From contig JAHFTI010000018.1 of NCBI GenBank assembly GCA_023265535.1, positions 3,161 through 18,243 on the forward strand: 15,083 nt of DNA. Reading direction: 5' to 3'. This stretch comes from Opitutaceae bacterium. GTDB lineage: Bacteria; Verrucomicrobiota; Verrucomicrobiia; Opitutales; Opitutaceae. Position 1 is the stretch's first letter. Each line of letters begins with the position of its first letter. The notes under the pieces are model-generated. The model was not told the DNA's origin and did not search any database. It saw nothing but the letters and a program-made list of their open reading frames with translations. Shown piece after piece: positions 6,648 to 13,747 of this stretch. Position numbers and translations under genes: made by a program.

Positions 6648-8423
6648 TCAGAGCTGCAGTTGGCGCAGCGAGGCGTAGCGGCCCTGCAGGCGCATGAGCT
6701 CCTCGTGGGTGCCGAGTTCGGCGGCGCGGCCCTGGTGCATCACCAGGATGCGGTGGGCGTGGCGGATCGTGGAGAAGCGGTGGGCGATCACGAAGGTGGT
6801 CTTGCCTGCGGTGAGGCGTTCCATGGCCTCCTGCACGAGGCGCTCGGATTCCGTGTCGAGGGCGGAGGTGGCCTCGTCGAGCAGGATGATGCGCGGTTCG
6901 CGCACGAGGGCGCGGGCGATGGCGATGCGTTGGCGCTGGCCGCCGGAGAGCTTGGCGCCGCGCTCGCCGACGAGGGTGTCGAGGCCCTGCGGGAGGGCGC
7001 GCACGAAGTCGGCGAGGTTGGCTTGGGCGAGGATGTGCCAGAGGTGTTCGTCGGGGCAGTCGTCGAGGCCGTAGGTGAGGTTGTCGCGGATGCTGCCGGA
7101 GAAGAGGATGGTGGCCTGGGGCACCACGCCGATCTGTCGGCGGAAGGCGCGCAGGTCGAGGTCGGCGAGGTCGAGGCCGTCGACCTTGACGGATCCGGCG
7201 GTGGGGCGGCGGAAGCCGATGAGCAGGGAGAGGAGGGTGGACTTGCCGGAGCCGGATTCGCCGACGATGGCGAGGGTTTCGCCGGCGGGGACGGAGACAT
7301 TGACCTGGTCGAGGGCGACGGCGCGGCCCTTGGGGTAGGAGTAGCAGAGGCCGCTGAGCTCGAAGGCGCCGCGCAGCGGGGGCGGCTCGCGCTTGCGGTC
7401 GAAGACCTCGATCTCGGGGGTGTTCATGATCTCGCCGAGGGAGCGGATGGAGTCGACGCCCTGGGCGAGGGCGGGGAAGACGCCGAGGATCTGGCCGACG
7501 GCGCCGACGAGCATGCCGAAGTAGGTGTGGAACATGACGGCCTGGCCGACGGAGAGGCGGTCGGAGAGGACGAGCCAGGCGGCGAAGCCGAGGCAGAGCA
7601 GCATGAGCAGGTTGAAGCAGACGTAGGAGGAGGCGGCGAAGACCTCGGTGATGATGTCGAGGCGCAGGCCGGTCTTGCGAAGGCGGTGGAGCTGGGTGCG
7701 GACCTGGCGGGTCTCGACCTCCTCGAGGCCGTGGGCGCGGGTGACGGAGAGCATGCCGAGCATCTCGCCCATGCGTGAGTTCATCTGCTCGGTCTCCTCG
7801 CGGTAGGCGGCGAAGTGTTTCTGGAAGCTGTTGTGGAAGACCTGGAGCAGGCCGATGCCGACGGGGACGGTGATGGCGAAGTAGAGGGTCATCCAGGGCT
7901 GGATGGAGAGGGAGACGGCGATGGCGGCGATGATGACGAGGACCGCGTTGAGGCCGTTGTGGAAGAGGTTGCGGACGAGGCCCTCGATGTTGTCGACGTC
8001 GCGGAAGAGTTTCGACTGGAGGACACCGGACTGGGTCTCGTCGAGGAAGGAGAAGGAGAGCTGCTGGACGCGTTCGATGAGGGAGCTGCGCAGGAGGAAG
8101 GTGAGCTGGCGCAGGGCGCGGCTCATGTGGCGCACGAAGAAGGCGTGGGTGACGATGTTCTGGATGAGGACGCCGACGAAGACGCCGAGGATGAGCAGGA
8201 CGGTGCGTGCGGCGTCGGGCGCGCGGGGCGGGGTGAGGGCGTCGATGATCGAGCCGGTGGCGAGCGGGAGGGCCCAGCCGGGTGCCTGCTTGACGACGTA
8301 GTAGAGGGCGGCGGCGAGCAGGTGGCGGCGCTGGCCGTCCATGAGCCGGAAGAGGGTGCGGCGCGGCCTGGAGGCATCGAAGCGACCGTCGAGGAAGGAG
8401 GACCAGGGAGTGGTGCGCGGCAT
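6648..8423 (-). CDS. ABC exporter half-transporter (fused membrane domain and ATPase)
   Basis: This is an ATP-driven exporter of the type in which one chain carries a six-helix membrane domain (about 35-325) and one ATPase domain (about 350-591); two chains make the pump. The ATPase is complete: Walker A GESGSGKST (388-396), Q-loop Gln436 in VVPQATILFSGSIRDNL, signature LSGGQRQR (492-499), Walker B IILLDE ending in catalytic E517, D-loop SALD and switch His548. The membrane domain shows the usual coupling stretch FDETQSG-like (FLDETQSGVLQSKL, about 126-139). I chose the ATG at 8423 (MPRTTPW) because 38 further in-frame residues upstream are Pro/His-rich and unlike the family. The substrate (lipid, peptide or drug) cannot be read from the sequence. 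The gene lies 212 bases downstream of the macro-domain gene on the same strand and converges on the unknown gene. Confidence 0.94.
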   Translation of the reverse strand: MPRTTPWSSFLDGRFDASRPRRTLFRLMDGQRRHLLAAALYYVVKQAPGWALPLATGSIIDALTPPRAPDAARTVLLILGVFVGVLIQNIVTHAFFVRHMSRALRQLTFLLRSSLIERVQQLSFSFLDETQSGVLQSKLFRDVDNIEGLVRNLFHNGLNAVLVIIAAIAVSLSIQPWMTLYFAITVPVGIGLLQVFHNSFQKHFAAYREETEQMNSRMGEMLGMLSVTRAHGLEEVETRQVRTQLHRLRKTGLRLDIITEVFAASSYVCFNLLMLLCLGFAAWLVLSDRLSVGQAVMFHTYFGMLVGAVGQILGVFPALAQGVDSIRSLGEIMNTPEIEVFDRKREPPPLRGAFELSGLCYSYPKGRAVALDQVNVSVPAGETLAIVGESGSGKSTLLSLLIGFRRPTAGSVKVDGLDLADLDLRAFRRQIGVVPQATILFSGSIRDNLTYGLDDCPDEHLWHILAQANLADFVRALPQGLDTLVGERGAKLSGGQRQRIAIARALVREPRIILLDEATSALDTESERLVQEAMERLTAGKTTFVIAHRFSTIRHAHRILVMHQGRAAELGTHEELMRLQGRYASLRQLQL

Positions 8424-8559
8424 GGTGTGGTGCTGGCCGCGAGGGTGCGTGGGGAGGGGGCGGGGGGGCGAGCCGGATTTTAGGGGGCCCGTTGCGCGGT
8501 GCGCGGGGGCACGTCGGTGCAGCTCCTGCTGGTGCATGCAGGGCGTGCAACTCCGGTCA

Positions 8560-8618
8560 CTGGGAGTGTACTCCCTGTCGCGAGTTCAGCGTAAAAGATG
8601 GGCTGGGATGTACCCTGG
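8560..8618. promoter_or_regulatory. Two related dyads upstream of the ABC exporter
   Basis: CTGGGAGTGTACTCCCTG (8560-8577) contains GGGAGT and ACTCCC separated by two bases. CTGGGATGTACCCTGG (8603-8618) repeats the outer CTGGGA and CCCTG around a shorter TGTA centre. Both lie in the 212-base gap between the exporter start and the macro-domain stop. Loops this short favour binding by a dimeric regulator rather than an RNA hairpin. I could not place a convincing -35/-10 pair next to them. The call as operators is tentative. Confidence 0.3.
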
Positions 8619-8635
8619 TTGGAGCCGGGGGTTCG

Positions 8636-9145
8636 CTACTCCACCGCGAGCAGTTCGTCGTACACGGCCTGGTCGCGGGGGGAGAAGCAGCAGAAGATGA
8701 TTTCGCTCAGGGAGCCGTCGTCGGCGGTGAAGTCGCGGACGGTCTGCACGGCGATTTCGGCGGCGGGGCGGAAGGGGTAGCCGAAGACGCCGGTGCTGAT
8801 GCAGGGGAAGGCGACGGTGCGGAGCTTGTGCGCGACGGCGAGGCGCAGGGAGGAGCGGTAGCAGGAGGCCAGCAGGCCGGGCTCACCGGACTGGCCGTCG
8901 AGCCAGCGGGGGCCGACCGTGTGGATGATGTGGCGTGCGGGCAGCCTGAAGCCGGGCGTGAGCTTGGCCTGGCCCTCGGGGCAGCCGCCCAGCTGGCGGC
9001 AGTACTCCAGGAGTTCCGGTCCTGCGGCCAGATGGATCGCGCCGTCGACACCGCCACCGCCGAGCAGCGTGGTGTTCGCCGCGTTTACAATGGCATCCAC
9101 CCTGAGCCGGGTGATGTCGCCTAGGGATGTTGTGATCAGTGGCAC
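8636..9145 (-). CDS. Macro-domain protein, O-acetyl-ADP-ribose deacetylase / ADP-ribosyl hydrolase type
   Basis: This is a stand-alone macro domain of 169 residues, close to E. coli YmdB (177 aa). It belongs to the MacroD type, which binds ADP-ribose and removes acetyl groups from O-acetyl-ADP-ribose or mono-ADP-ribose from acidic residues. Visible motifs: DAIVNAAN (17-24), GGGGVDGAIH (29-38, with D34 at the catalytic position), the substrate loop GQAKLTPGF (58-66), HIIHTVGP, and the phosphate loop STGVFGYP (117-124). All family residues I can check are present, so the enzyme should be active. It has no signal peptide and acts in the cytoplasm. No ADP-ribosyltransferase, sirtuin or toxin partner is nearby, so its substrate is open. 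The start ATG at 9145 gives the usual compact amino end (MPLITTSLGDIT). Confidence 0.93.
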   Translation of the reverse strand: MPLITTSLGDITRLRVDAIVNAANTTLLGGGGVDGAIHLAAGPELLEYCRQLGGCPEGQAKLTPGFRLPARHIIHTVGPRWLDGQSGEPGLLASCYRSSLRLAVAHKLRTVAFPCISTGVFGYPFRPAAEIAVQTVRDFTADDGSLSEIIFCCFSPRDQAVYDELLAVE

Positions 9146-9196
9146 GGGGGGCCATGCTAGCCGCCCGTCGAAGGAAGGCGAGTGCAGGTCGTCACA

Positions 9197-9225
9197 GGCC
9201 CCCGGGGTCTTATACCCAGGGGGCC
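9197..9225 (-). terminator. Hairpin downstream of the secreted epimerase-like gene
   Basis: Arms GGCCCCCGGGGT (9197-9208) and ACCCAGGGGGCC (9214-9225) pair over 12 positions with one mismatch (9204 against 9218) and a 5-base loop. The element lies 64 bases downstream of the minus-strand stop at 9289 and before the macro gene start at 9145. No T-run follows on the minus strand, so it may be a factor-assisted terminator or a 3'-end stabiliser. It suggests that the macro gene is a separate transcription unit from the galactosidase pair. Confidence 0.45.
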
Positions 9226-9288
9226 ATGGAGGGACCTCCCCTCAAGCGCCCACCCGGTTCTTCGCACAGGGTGGCGGGGTAGAGCGTC

Positions 9289-10218
9289 TCAGGGGGCGAT
9301 GGCCTCGAGGTAGCAGGTGCTGGAGCAGTGGCCGGACTTGTCGCCGAGAAGGAAGGGGGAGAGTTGTTCGAGTTCGGCGAAAGGCACGCGCGGGAGACCC
9401 ACCCAGACCTGCGAGAGGAAGCCCTGGTCGGAGCTGCCGATCGGAACGCCCGTGGTCGGGCCCGGTGACATCACGAGGCTCCAGCCCGAGGCGCGGGCGC
9501 AGCGGAGGGGCTGCGGGCTGAGTCCCACCTTGGCGGGGCGGTCGGCCCCGCTGCGCAGGATGAGGGTGTCCCCCGTGGTGGTGGCGGCCGGATGGCTGAG
9601 CACCCCCTGTGTATCAAAACCGTCCATACGCACAGCCACTGCGCCCTCCGGTGTGGCCTGGCAGCGGTGGAGCTGGGCGCTGATCTCCGCGGGTGCCTCG
9701 ACGGCGACGACGTGCATGCCATAGTAGGCGCGGCCGTCGTCCTTCCAGCGCACGGTGCAACGCAGGCGCGTGCCCTCCCAGGCGTAGTCACGGGTGAGGG
9801 CCGGGTAGAGGGAGTCGGTGCGGGGATGGGTGAGGGTGAGGACGGCGCCCGCAGCGGAGGTGGAGGCGGAGGCGGCGGGTGAGGCTTCCCACTCCGCCAA
9901 GGGGGGCCAGACCCAGCGTTGCTGGGGCCCGAGCCAGAAGCGGTGGCCACCCCAGTTGGGCGAGGGGTTGGAGGAGTCGGCGGCAGGGGGCTCGGCGGGG
10001 GCGGAGAGCAGGTTGAGCGAGCCGTCGGCGGCTCCCAGGTAGAGCAGGCGGCAGCGCGCCTCGGAGACGATGGCGAGCTGGCTGCCCTGGCGGGATTGCC
10101 AGGCGCGCGAACCCAGGAACCGGGTCTCGGTCCAGATGCCCGCGGCGGTTTCGGAGGCGGAGGCGGCGAACACAGTGGTCATGAGAAGGAGGAGCAGGAG
10201 CAGCGGGGAAGGGCGCAT
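9289..10218 (-). CDS. Secreted protein of unknown function, DUF4380 / aldose-epimerase-like
   Basis: The protein has 309 residues with a clear signal peptide (about 1-20, run of Leu, then TTVFAASAS), so it is exported. The rest looks like a beta-rich domain. The motif WGGHRFWLGPQ (89-99) and the closing part (FAELEQLSPFL, then SGHCSSTCYLEAI) resemble the pattern of DUF4380 and related galactose-mutarotase-like folds, where a Gly-Gly-His-Arg-x-Trp stretch is conserved. This resemblance is from memory of the family and has not been searched. The start lies 3 bases after the beta-galactosidase stop, so the two are almost certainly co-transcribed and probably translationally coupled. That supports a role with the released sugar, for example anomer conversion or binding, but catalytic residues cannot be assigned with confidence. 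Ala/Ser/Pro-rich insertions (73-88, 110-123) are likely surface loops. Confidence 0.8.
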   Translation of the reverse strand: MRPSPLLLLLLLMTTVFAASASETAAGIWTETRFLGSRAWQSRQGSQLAIVSEARCRLLYLGAADGSLNLLSAPAEPPAADSSNPSPNWGGHRFWLGPQQRWVWPPLAEWEASPAASASTSAAGAVLTLTHPRTDSLYPALTRDYAWEGTRLRCTVRWKDDGRAYYGMHVVAVEAPAEISAQLHRCQATPEGAVAVRMDGFDTQGVLSHPAATTTGDTLILRSGADRPAKVGLSPQPLRCARASGWSLVMSPGPTTGVPIGSSDQGFLSQVWVGLPRVPFAELEQLSPFLLGDKSGHCSSTCYLEAIAP

Positions 10219-10221
10219 GGC

Positions 10222-13200
10222 TCAGCGGAGCGCCTCGAGGGTGAAGCTGTAGGTGTAGCGGCGGTCAGGGGTGATGCGCACGCGGGGGCGGGGCCAGGCG
10301 CCCCAGGAGTTCTCGCCGCCCACGCCCATCTGCAGGTGCGAGACCAGGACGGTGACATGGTTGCGGGGCAGCAGGTCGACGGCGTGCTTCGCGGTCTCCA
10401 GGTCGGCCTGGTCGAAGGGCAGGGCGGCGACCTCGAGCAGATGTGTATCCGCAGAACGGATACGCAGCCCGCGGCCCTTCGCGTCGGTGAAGGTGGCCCA
10501 GCGCACGTCGGTGCGGTTGGCGGTCTCCTGCGGTTCGGTGTAGGGGTGCCAGAGCTTGGCGACACGGCCGGTGTGGATGCCCACGGGGGTGCCCTCGAAG
10601 CGGTCGCGGTAGTTCTCGCCGGGGCCGCGGCCGAACCAGGTCCAGGTGTCGAAGGACGAGTCGATGGCGAGGCTGAGCCCGACGCGCGGGATGACGGGCA
10701 GGCGGTCGCCCGCGGGGCTCAGGCTGAAGGTCACCTGGATGTCGCCGTCGCCCTGGATGCGGTAGCTGAGCTCGGCCTGGGACTCGCCTGCGGGGACGCG
10801 CAGGCGGTAGCTGAGGACGAGGGCGCCGGGCAGGGTCAGGAGCTCGCGCGAGACGACGGTGGAGTCGGGGCCGGCCTGTCGCCAGACGGCGAGGGCGGCG
10901 GGAATGCGGGCGCCGCGGTCATTGTCCGTGGGGGCGCGCCAGAATTCGGGCCGCAGCGGGGCGGCGAGCAGCTCGCGGCCGTCGATGCGCAGGGAGCGCA
11001 GGGCGCCGCTGCGGTCGTCGAAGAGGGCGCGGAAACCGGTGCCCGAGACGCGGGTGAGGCCCTCGCGCTCGTTGCTGCTGGCGGAGGGGGCGACGCCTCC
11101 CTCGAGGGTGGCCGGCACGCGGCGTCCCCAGGGGAGCTGTAGTTGCTCGGCGGATACGACGAAGTCGGCCGGCGCCCAGGGGCGGGCCACGCCCTGGAGG
11201 AACTCCAGGTTGAGGTGGTATTCGCGGTCGGGGGCGGGGGTGAAGCCGCCCAGCGGGGCGTCCCACTCCACCGTGCCGCGGGGCGGGCAGGAGGGCAACG
11301 CGGCCTTGCCGCTGAGCACGGGCTTGCCGTCCTCGAGCAGGGTCCAGCGGAAGGGCTGGCCCTCGAGGCTGGTGAAGAAACGCTCGGACTTCACGCGCAG
11401 CCGCGGCGTGGGGCCGGCGAGCGAGACGGGCTCGACCAGGATGCTGCGGTACTGGTGGAACACCTCGGCGGCGTGCGGGTTGGGGCGCAGGTCGGAGGCC
11501 ACGACGCCGTTGCAGCAGAAATTGTCATCATTGGGCTGGTCGCCGAAGTCGCCGCCGTAGGCGATCATGGTGCGTTCGCCCAGCGGGGTGGAGACCTGCC
11601 TGGTGAAACTCTGGTCCTTCCAGTCCCAGATGAAGCCGCCCTGGAGCAGGGGCTCTGAGCGGATGCGGCGCCAGTAATCGTCGAGGCCGCCGGAGGAGTT
11701 GCCCATGGTGTGGTTGTATTCGCACTGGATGAGGGGGCGGCGCTCGGCGAGGGGCTTGCGTTCCTCGTTGCGGGCCCAGGGTTCCAGGCTGTCGATGCCG
11801 TAGTACATGGGGGCGAAGAGGTCGGTGTGCGCGCGCATCTCGGCCTGCTCGTAATGGACGGGGCGGGACGGATCGCGCTGCTTCACCCAGCGGGAGCACT
11901 CGACGAAGTTGACACCGTCGCCGGCCTCGTTGCCGAGCGACCACATGACCACGCTGGGGTGGTTCTTGAAGGCCTCGACCATGTTGCGCACGCGGTCGAG
12001 GTGGGCTGGGCCCCAGCTTGGGTCCTTGGCGAGGGACTGTGCGTCGTAGCCCATGCCATGGGACTCGATGTTGGCCTCGCTGATGACATAGAAGCCGAGC
12101 TCGTCGCAGAGCTCGAGGAAACGCGGGTCGTTGGGGTAGTGCGAGGTGCGGACGGCATTGATGTTGAGCCGCTTCATCGCGAAGAGGTCGGCGCGCATCT
12201 CGGCCTCGGTGACGTACTGTCCGTTTACGGGGCTGAAGTCGTGGCGGTTCACGCCCTTGATCAGGACGGGCTGGCCGTTGAAGAGGAACTGGCCGTTGCG
12301 GATCTCGCTGGTGCGGAAGCCGACCTTGGTGGCGTAGCTGGCCACCAGGTCCCCCTTGTCGTCGCGCAGGTTGAGGAGCAGGGAGTAGAGGGTGGGGCTT
12401 TCAGGGGACCAGGGGCTGACCTTGAGGGCGGGGAAATTGAGCGTGAGCCTCTGGTCGGCTCCGGGGGCGACGGAGCCGCGCTGATCCTGGCGTGCCAGGC
12501 GGGCTCCCGAGGCGTCGATCAATTCCGCCTCGACGTGGGTGGCGCGGGACTTGGCGGAGAAATTGTGGAGCAGGGTGTCGACGGCGAGGGTGCCGTGCCT
12601 GAGGTCGGCGGAGAGCCCGGCGCGGGCCTCGAAGTCGCGCAGGTCGAGGTCCGCCGAGGACCAGAGGGTGACGTCGCGGAAGATGCCCGAGAGGCGCCAC
12701 ATGTCCTGGTCCTCGAGGTAGGAGCCGTCGCTGAAGCGGTACACCTCAACGGCAATGAGGTTGGGGCCCTTCCTCGAGAGGTAGGGTGTGAGGTTGAATT
12801 CGGCGGGGGTGCGGCTGTCCTCGGAGTAGCCCACGCGCTGGCCGTTCACGTAGAGGTAGAAGGCCGAGTTGACGCCGTTGAAGGTGATGAAGGTCTGGCG
12901 GCCCTTCCACTTGGACGGGATCGTGACCTGGCGGCGGTAGCAGGACACTCCGTTGCGCTCGGTGAAGTTGGTGTAGTGGGCCGGGGGCTGGCCCATCACA
13001 CGCGGCGGGTCGCGGAAAAACGGATACGTGATGTTGGTGTAGATGGGTGTGCCATAGCCGTGCAGCTCGACGTTGGAGGGCACCTTCAGGGTGGCCCAGG
13101 AGGAGTCGTCGAACTCGGGCTTGTAGAAGTCGACGGGGCGGCGGTCGGGGTGGTCGACCCAGGAGAACTTCCAGTCGCCGTTGAGGGAGAGGCACCAGGG

Positions 13201-13401
13201 GCTCTCGAGGCGTTGCCGGGAGAGGGCGGACTTGGCGTCGGGGAAAGGCATCTTCACCGCGTGGGCGGGCTCCTTGTTGATGCGGAAGACGGCCTGGTTT
13301 TCCCAGTCCGGCTGGGGGGCGCCGGCGGGTGCGGGGTCAGCGGCGAAAAGCGTCATGGCGGAGGCGATCGCGAGGAAGGTGAGGGGAAGGAGGCGGCTCA
13401 T
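10222..13401 (-). CDS. Exported GH2 beta-galactosidase, LacZ type
   Basis: The protein has 1059 residues and hydrolyses terminal beta-D-galactosides. Unlike E. coli LacZ (1023 aa, cytoplasmic) it has a signal peptide (about 1-20, PLTFLAIASAMTLFA then ADPAPAG). Domain order: sugar-binding jelly roll (about 65-245), Ig-like domain (about 247-362), catalytic TIM barrel (about 364-650), LacZ domain 4 (about 660-745) and small-chain domain (about 775-1057). The acid/base is E492 in WSLGNEAGDG and the nucleophile is E561 in QCEYNHTMGNSSGG. GVNRHDFSP, GGFIWDWKDQS, EFWRAPTDND, WFGRGPGENY and GVGGENSWG are further LacZ signatures. The protein is complete and should be active. The ATG at 13401 directly begins the signal peptide. 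The epimerase-like gene follows by 3 bases; the GH43 gene precedes it by 346 bases on the same strand. Specificity for galactan, arabinogalactan or oligosaccharides is not readable. Confidence 0.95.
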   Translation of the reverse strand: MSRLLPLTFLAIASAMTLFAADPAPAGAPQPDWENQAVFRINKEPAHAVKMPFPDAKSALSRQRLESPWCLSLNGDWKFSWVDHPDRRPVDFYKPEFDDSSWATLKVPSNVELHGYGTPIYTNITYPFFRDPPRVMGQPPAHYTNFTERNGVSCYRRQVTIPSKWKGRQTFITFNGVNSAFYLYVNGQRVGYSEDSRTPAEFNLTPYLSRKGPNLIAVEVYRFSDGSYLEDQDMWRLSGIFRDVTLWSSADLDLRDFEARAGLSADLRHGTLAVDTLLHNFSAKSRATHVEAELIDASGARLARQDQRGSVAPGADQRLTLNFPALKVSPWSPESPTLYSLLLNLRDDKGDLVASYATKVGFRTSEIRNGQFLFNGQPVLIKGVNRHDFSPVNGQYVTEAEMRADLFAMKRLNINAVRTSHYPNDPRFLELCDELGFYVISEANIESHGMGYDAQSLAKDPSWGPAHLDRVRNMVEAFKNHPSVVMWSLGNEAGDGVNFVECSRWVKQRDPSRPVHYEQAEMRAHTDLFAPMYYGIDSLEPWARNEERKPLAERRPLIQCEYNHTMGNSSGGLDDYWRRIRSEPLLQGGFIWDWKDQSFTRQVSTPLGERTMIAYGGDFGDQPNDDNFCCNGVVASDLRPNPHAAEVFHQYRSILVEPVSLAGPTPRLRVKSERFFTSLEGQPFRWTLLEDGKPVLSGKAALPSCPPRGTVEWDAPLGGFTPAPDREYHLNLEFLQGVARPWAPADFVVSAEQLQLPWGRRVPATLEGGVAPSASSNEREGLTRVSGTGFRALFDDRSGALRSLRIDGRELLAAPLRPEFWRAPTDNDRGARIPAALAVWRQAGPDSTVVSRELLTLPGALVLSYRLRVPAGESQAELSYRIQGDGDIQVTFSLSPAGDRLPVIPRVGLSLAIDSSFDTWTWFGRGPGENYRDRFEGTPVGIHTGRVAKLWHPYTEPQETANRTDVRWATFTDAKGRGLRIRSADTHLLEVAALPFDQADLETAKHAVDLLPRNHVTVLVSHLQMGVGGENSWGAWPRPRVRITPDRRYTYSFTLEALR

Positions 13402-13747
13402 GATGGGGCGGCACCGGGGGGCCGGGGCGGGTGGGAGTGGGAAGGATGGAGTGGAAATCGGCCAATGAGAACCGAGAAGCGAGGGGAGTGAAGCTCAGGG
13501 GACCATAATCCGTTCAATTCAAGGCGGGGGCTTTCCTGGAAGGCACGGAGGGCGTCCATGCGAGCGAGGTGCCCGGGAAAAGACAAGGCCATGTGTATCA
13601 TGCGCTAACGTGTGAATGGGGTGGGGCGCCTCACGTGGCTTCCGAACGCGGGCGGTTTCGGGGGGCAGGCGGCCGTGGTGGGGTGGAGCGGGTGGCGAGG
13701 CGAGGTGGTGCCGGCGGCGAAGCCCAGAGGGGGGGCCGGCACCGGGC
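13402..13747. other. Intergenic region between GH43 and beta-galactosidase genes
   Basis: This 346-base gap holds no convincing gene. Its GH43-proximal end carries the hairpin at 13707-13743. Towards the beta-galactosidase the plus strand is G-rich, giving a pyrimidine-rich untranslated leader on the minus strand. The least GC-rich parts, about 13501-13525 and 13590-13618, are where a minus-strand promoter for the beta-galactosidase would be expected, but I found no pair of promoter hexamers with proper spacing. No clear Shine-Dalgarno precedes the ATG at 13401. Confidence 0.5.
13707..13743 (-). terminator. Inverted repeat just downstream of the GH43 stop
   Basis: A perfect 9-bp inverted repeat, GGTGCCGGC (13707-13715) and GCCGGCACC (13735-13743), encloses a 19-base loop. 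It begins 5 bases after the GH43 stop codon on the minus strand. There is no T tract, so it is either a factor-dependent end or a 3'-end stabilising structure. Its position implies that the beta-galactosidase may have its own promoter in the remaining gap. Confidence 0.45.

Noticed and set aside
6621..7778. A Gly/Glu/Ala/Asp-rich open frame on the plus strand, resembling an acidic repeat protein
   Set aside because: It is the antisense of the exporter ATPase domain; the apparent acidic repeats come from the reverse complement of biased codons.
6541..8550. A 669-codon open frame on the minus strand overlapping the ABC exporter gene
   Set aside because: It is Arg/Pro/His-rich without any domain and is a shadow of the exporter, whose ATPase motifs are all in the other frame. 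Strong C-ending codon bias removes stops from alternative frames.
11710..13491. A 593-codon open frame on the plus strand opposite the beta-galactosidase
   Set aside because: The translation is Gly/Val/Ala/Glu-rich with no recognisable motif, and the opposite strand encodes a complete LacZ-type protein. It is an antisense shadow.
13501..13618. Promoter or LacI-type operator before the beta-galactosidase
   Set aside because: The AT-richer patches contain partial hexamers (TTGAAT, TATGGT) but with wrong spacing, and the GCGCTAA stretch lacks a matching half-site.
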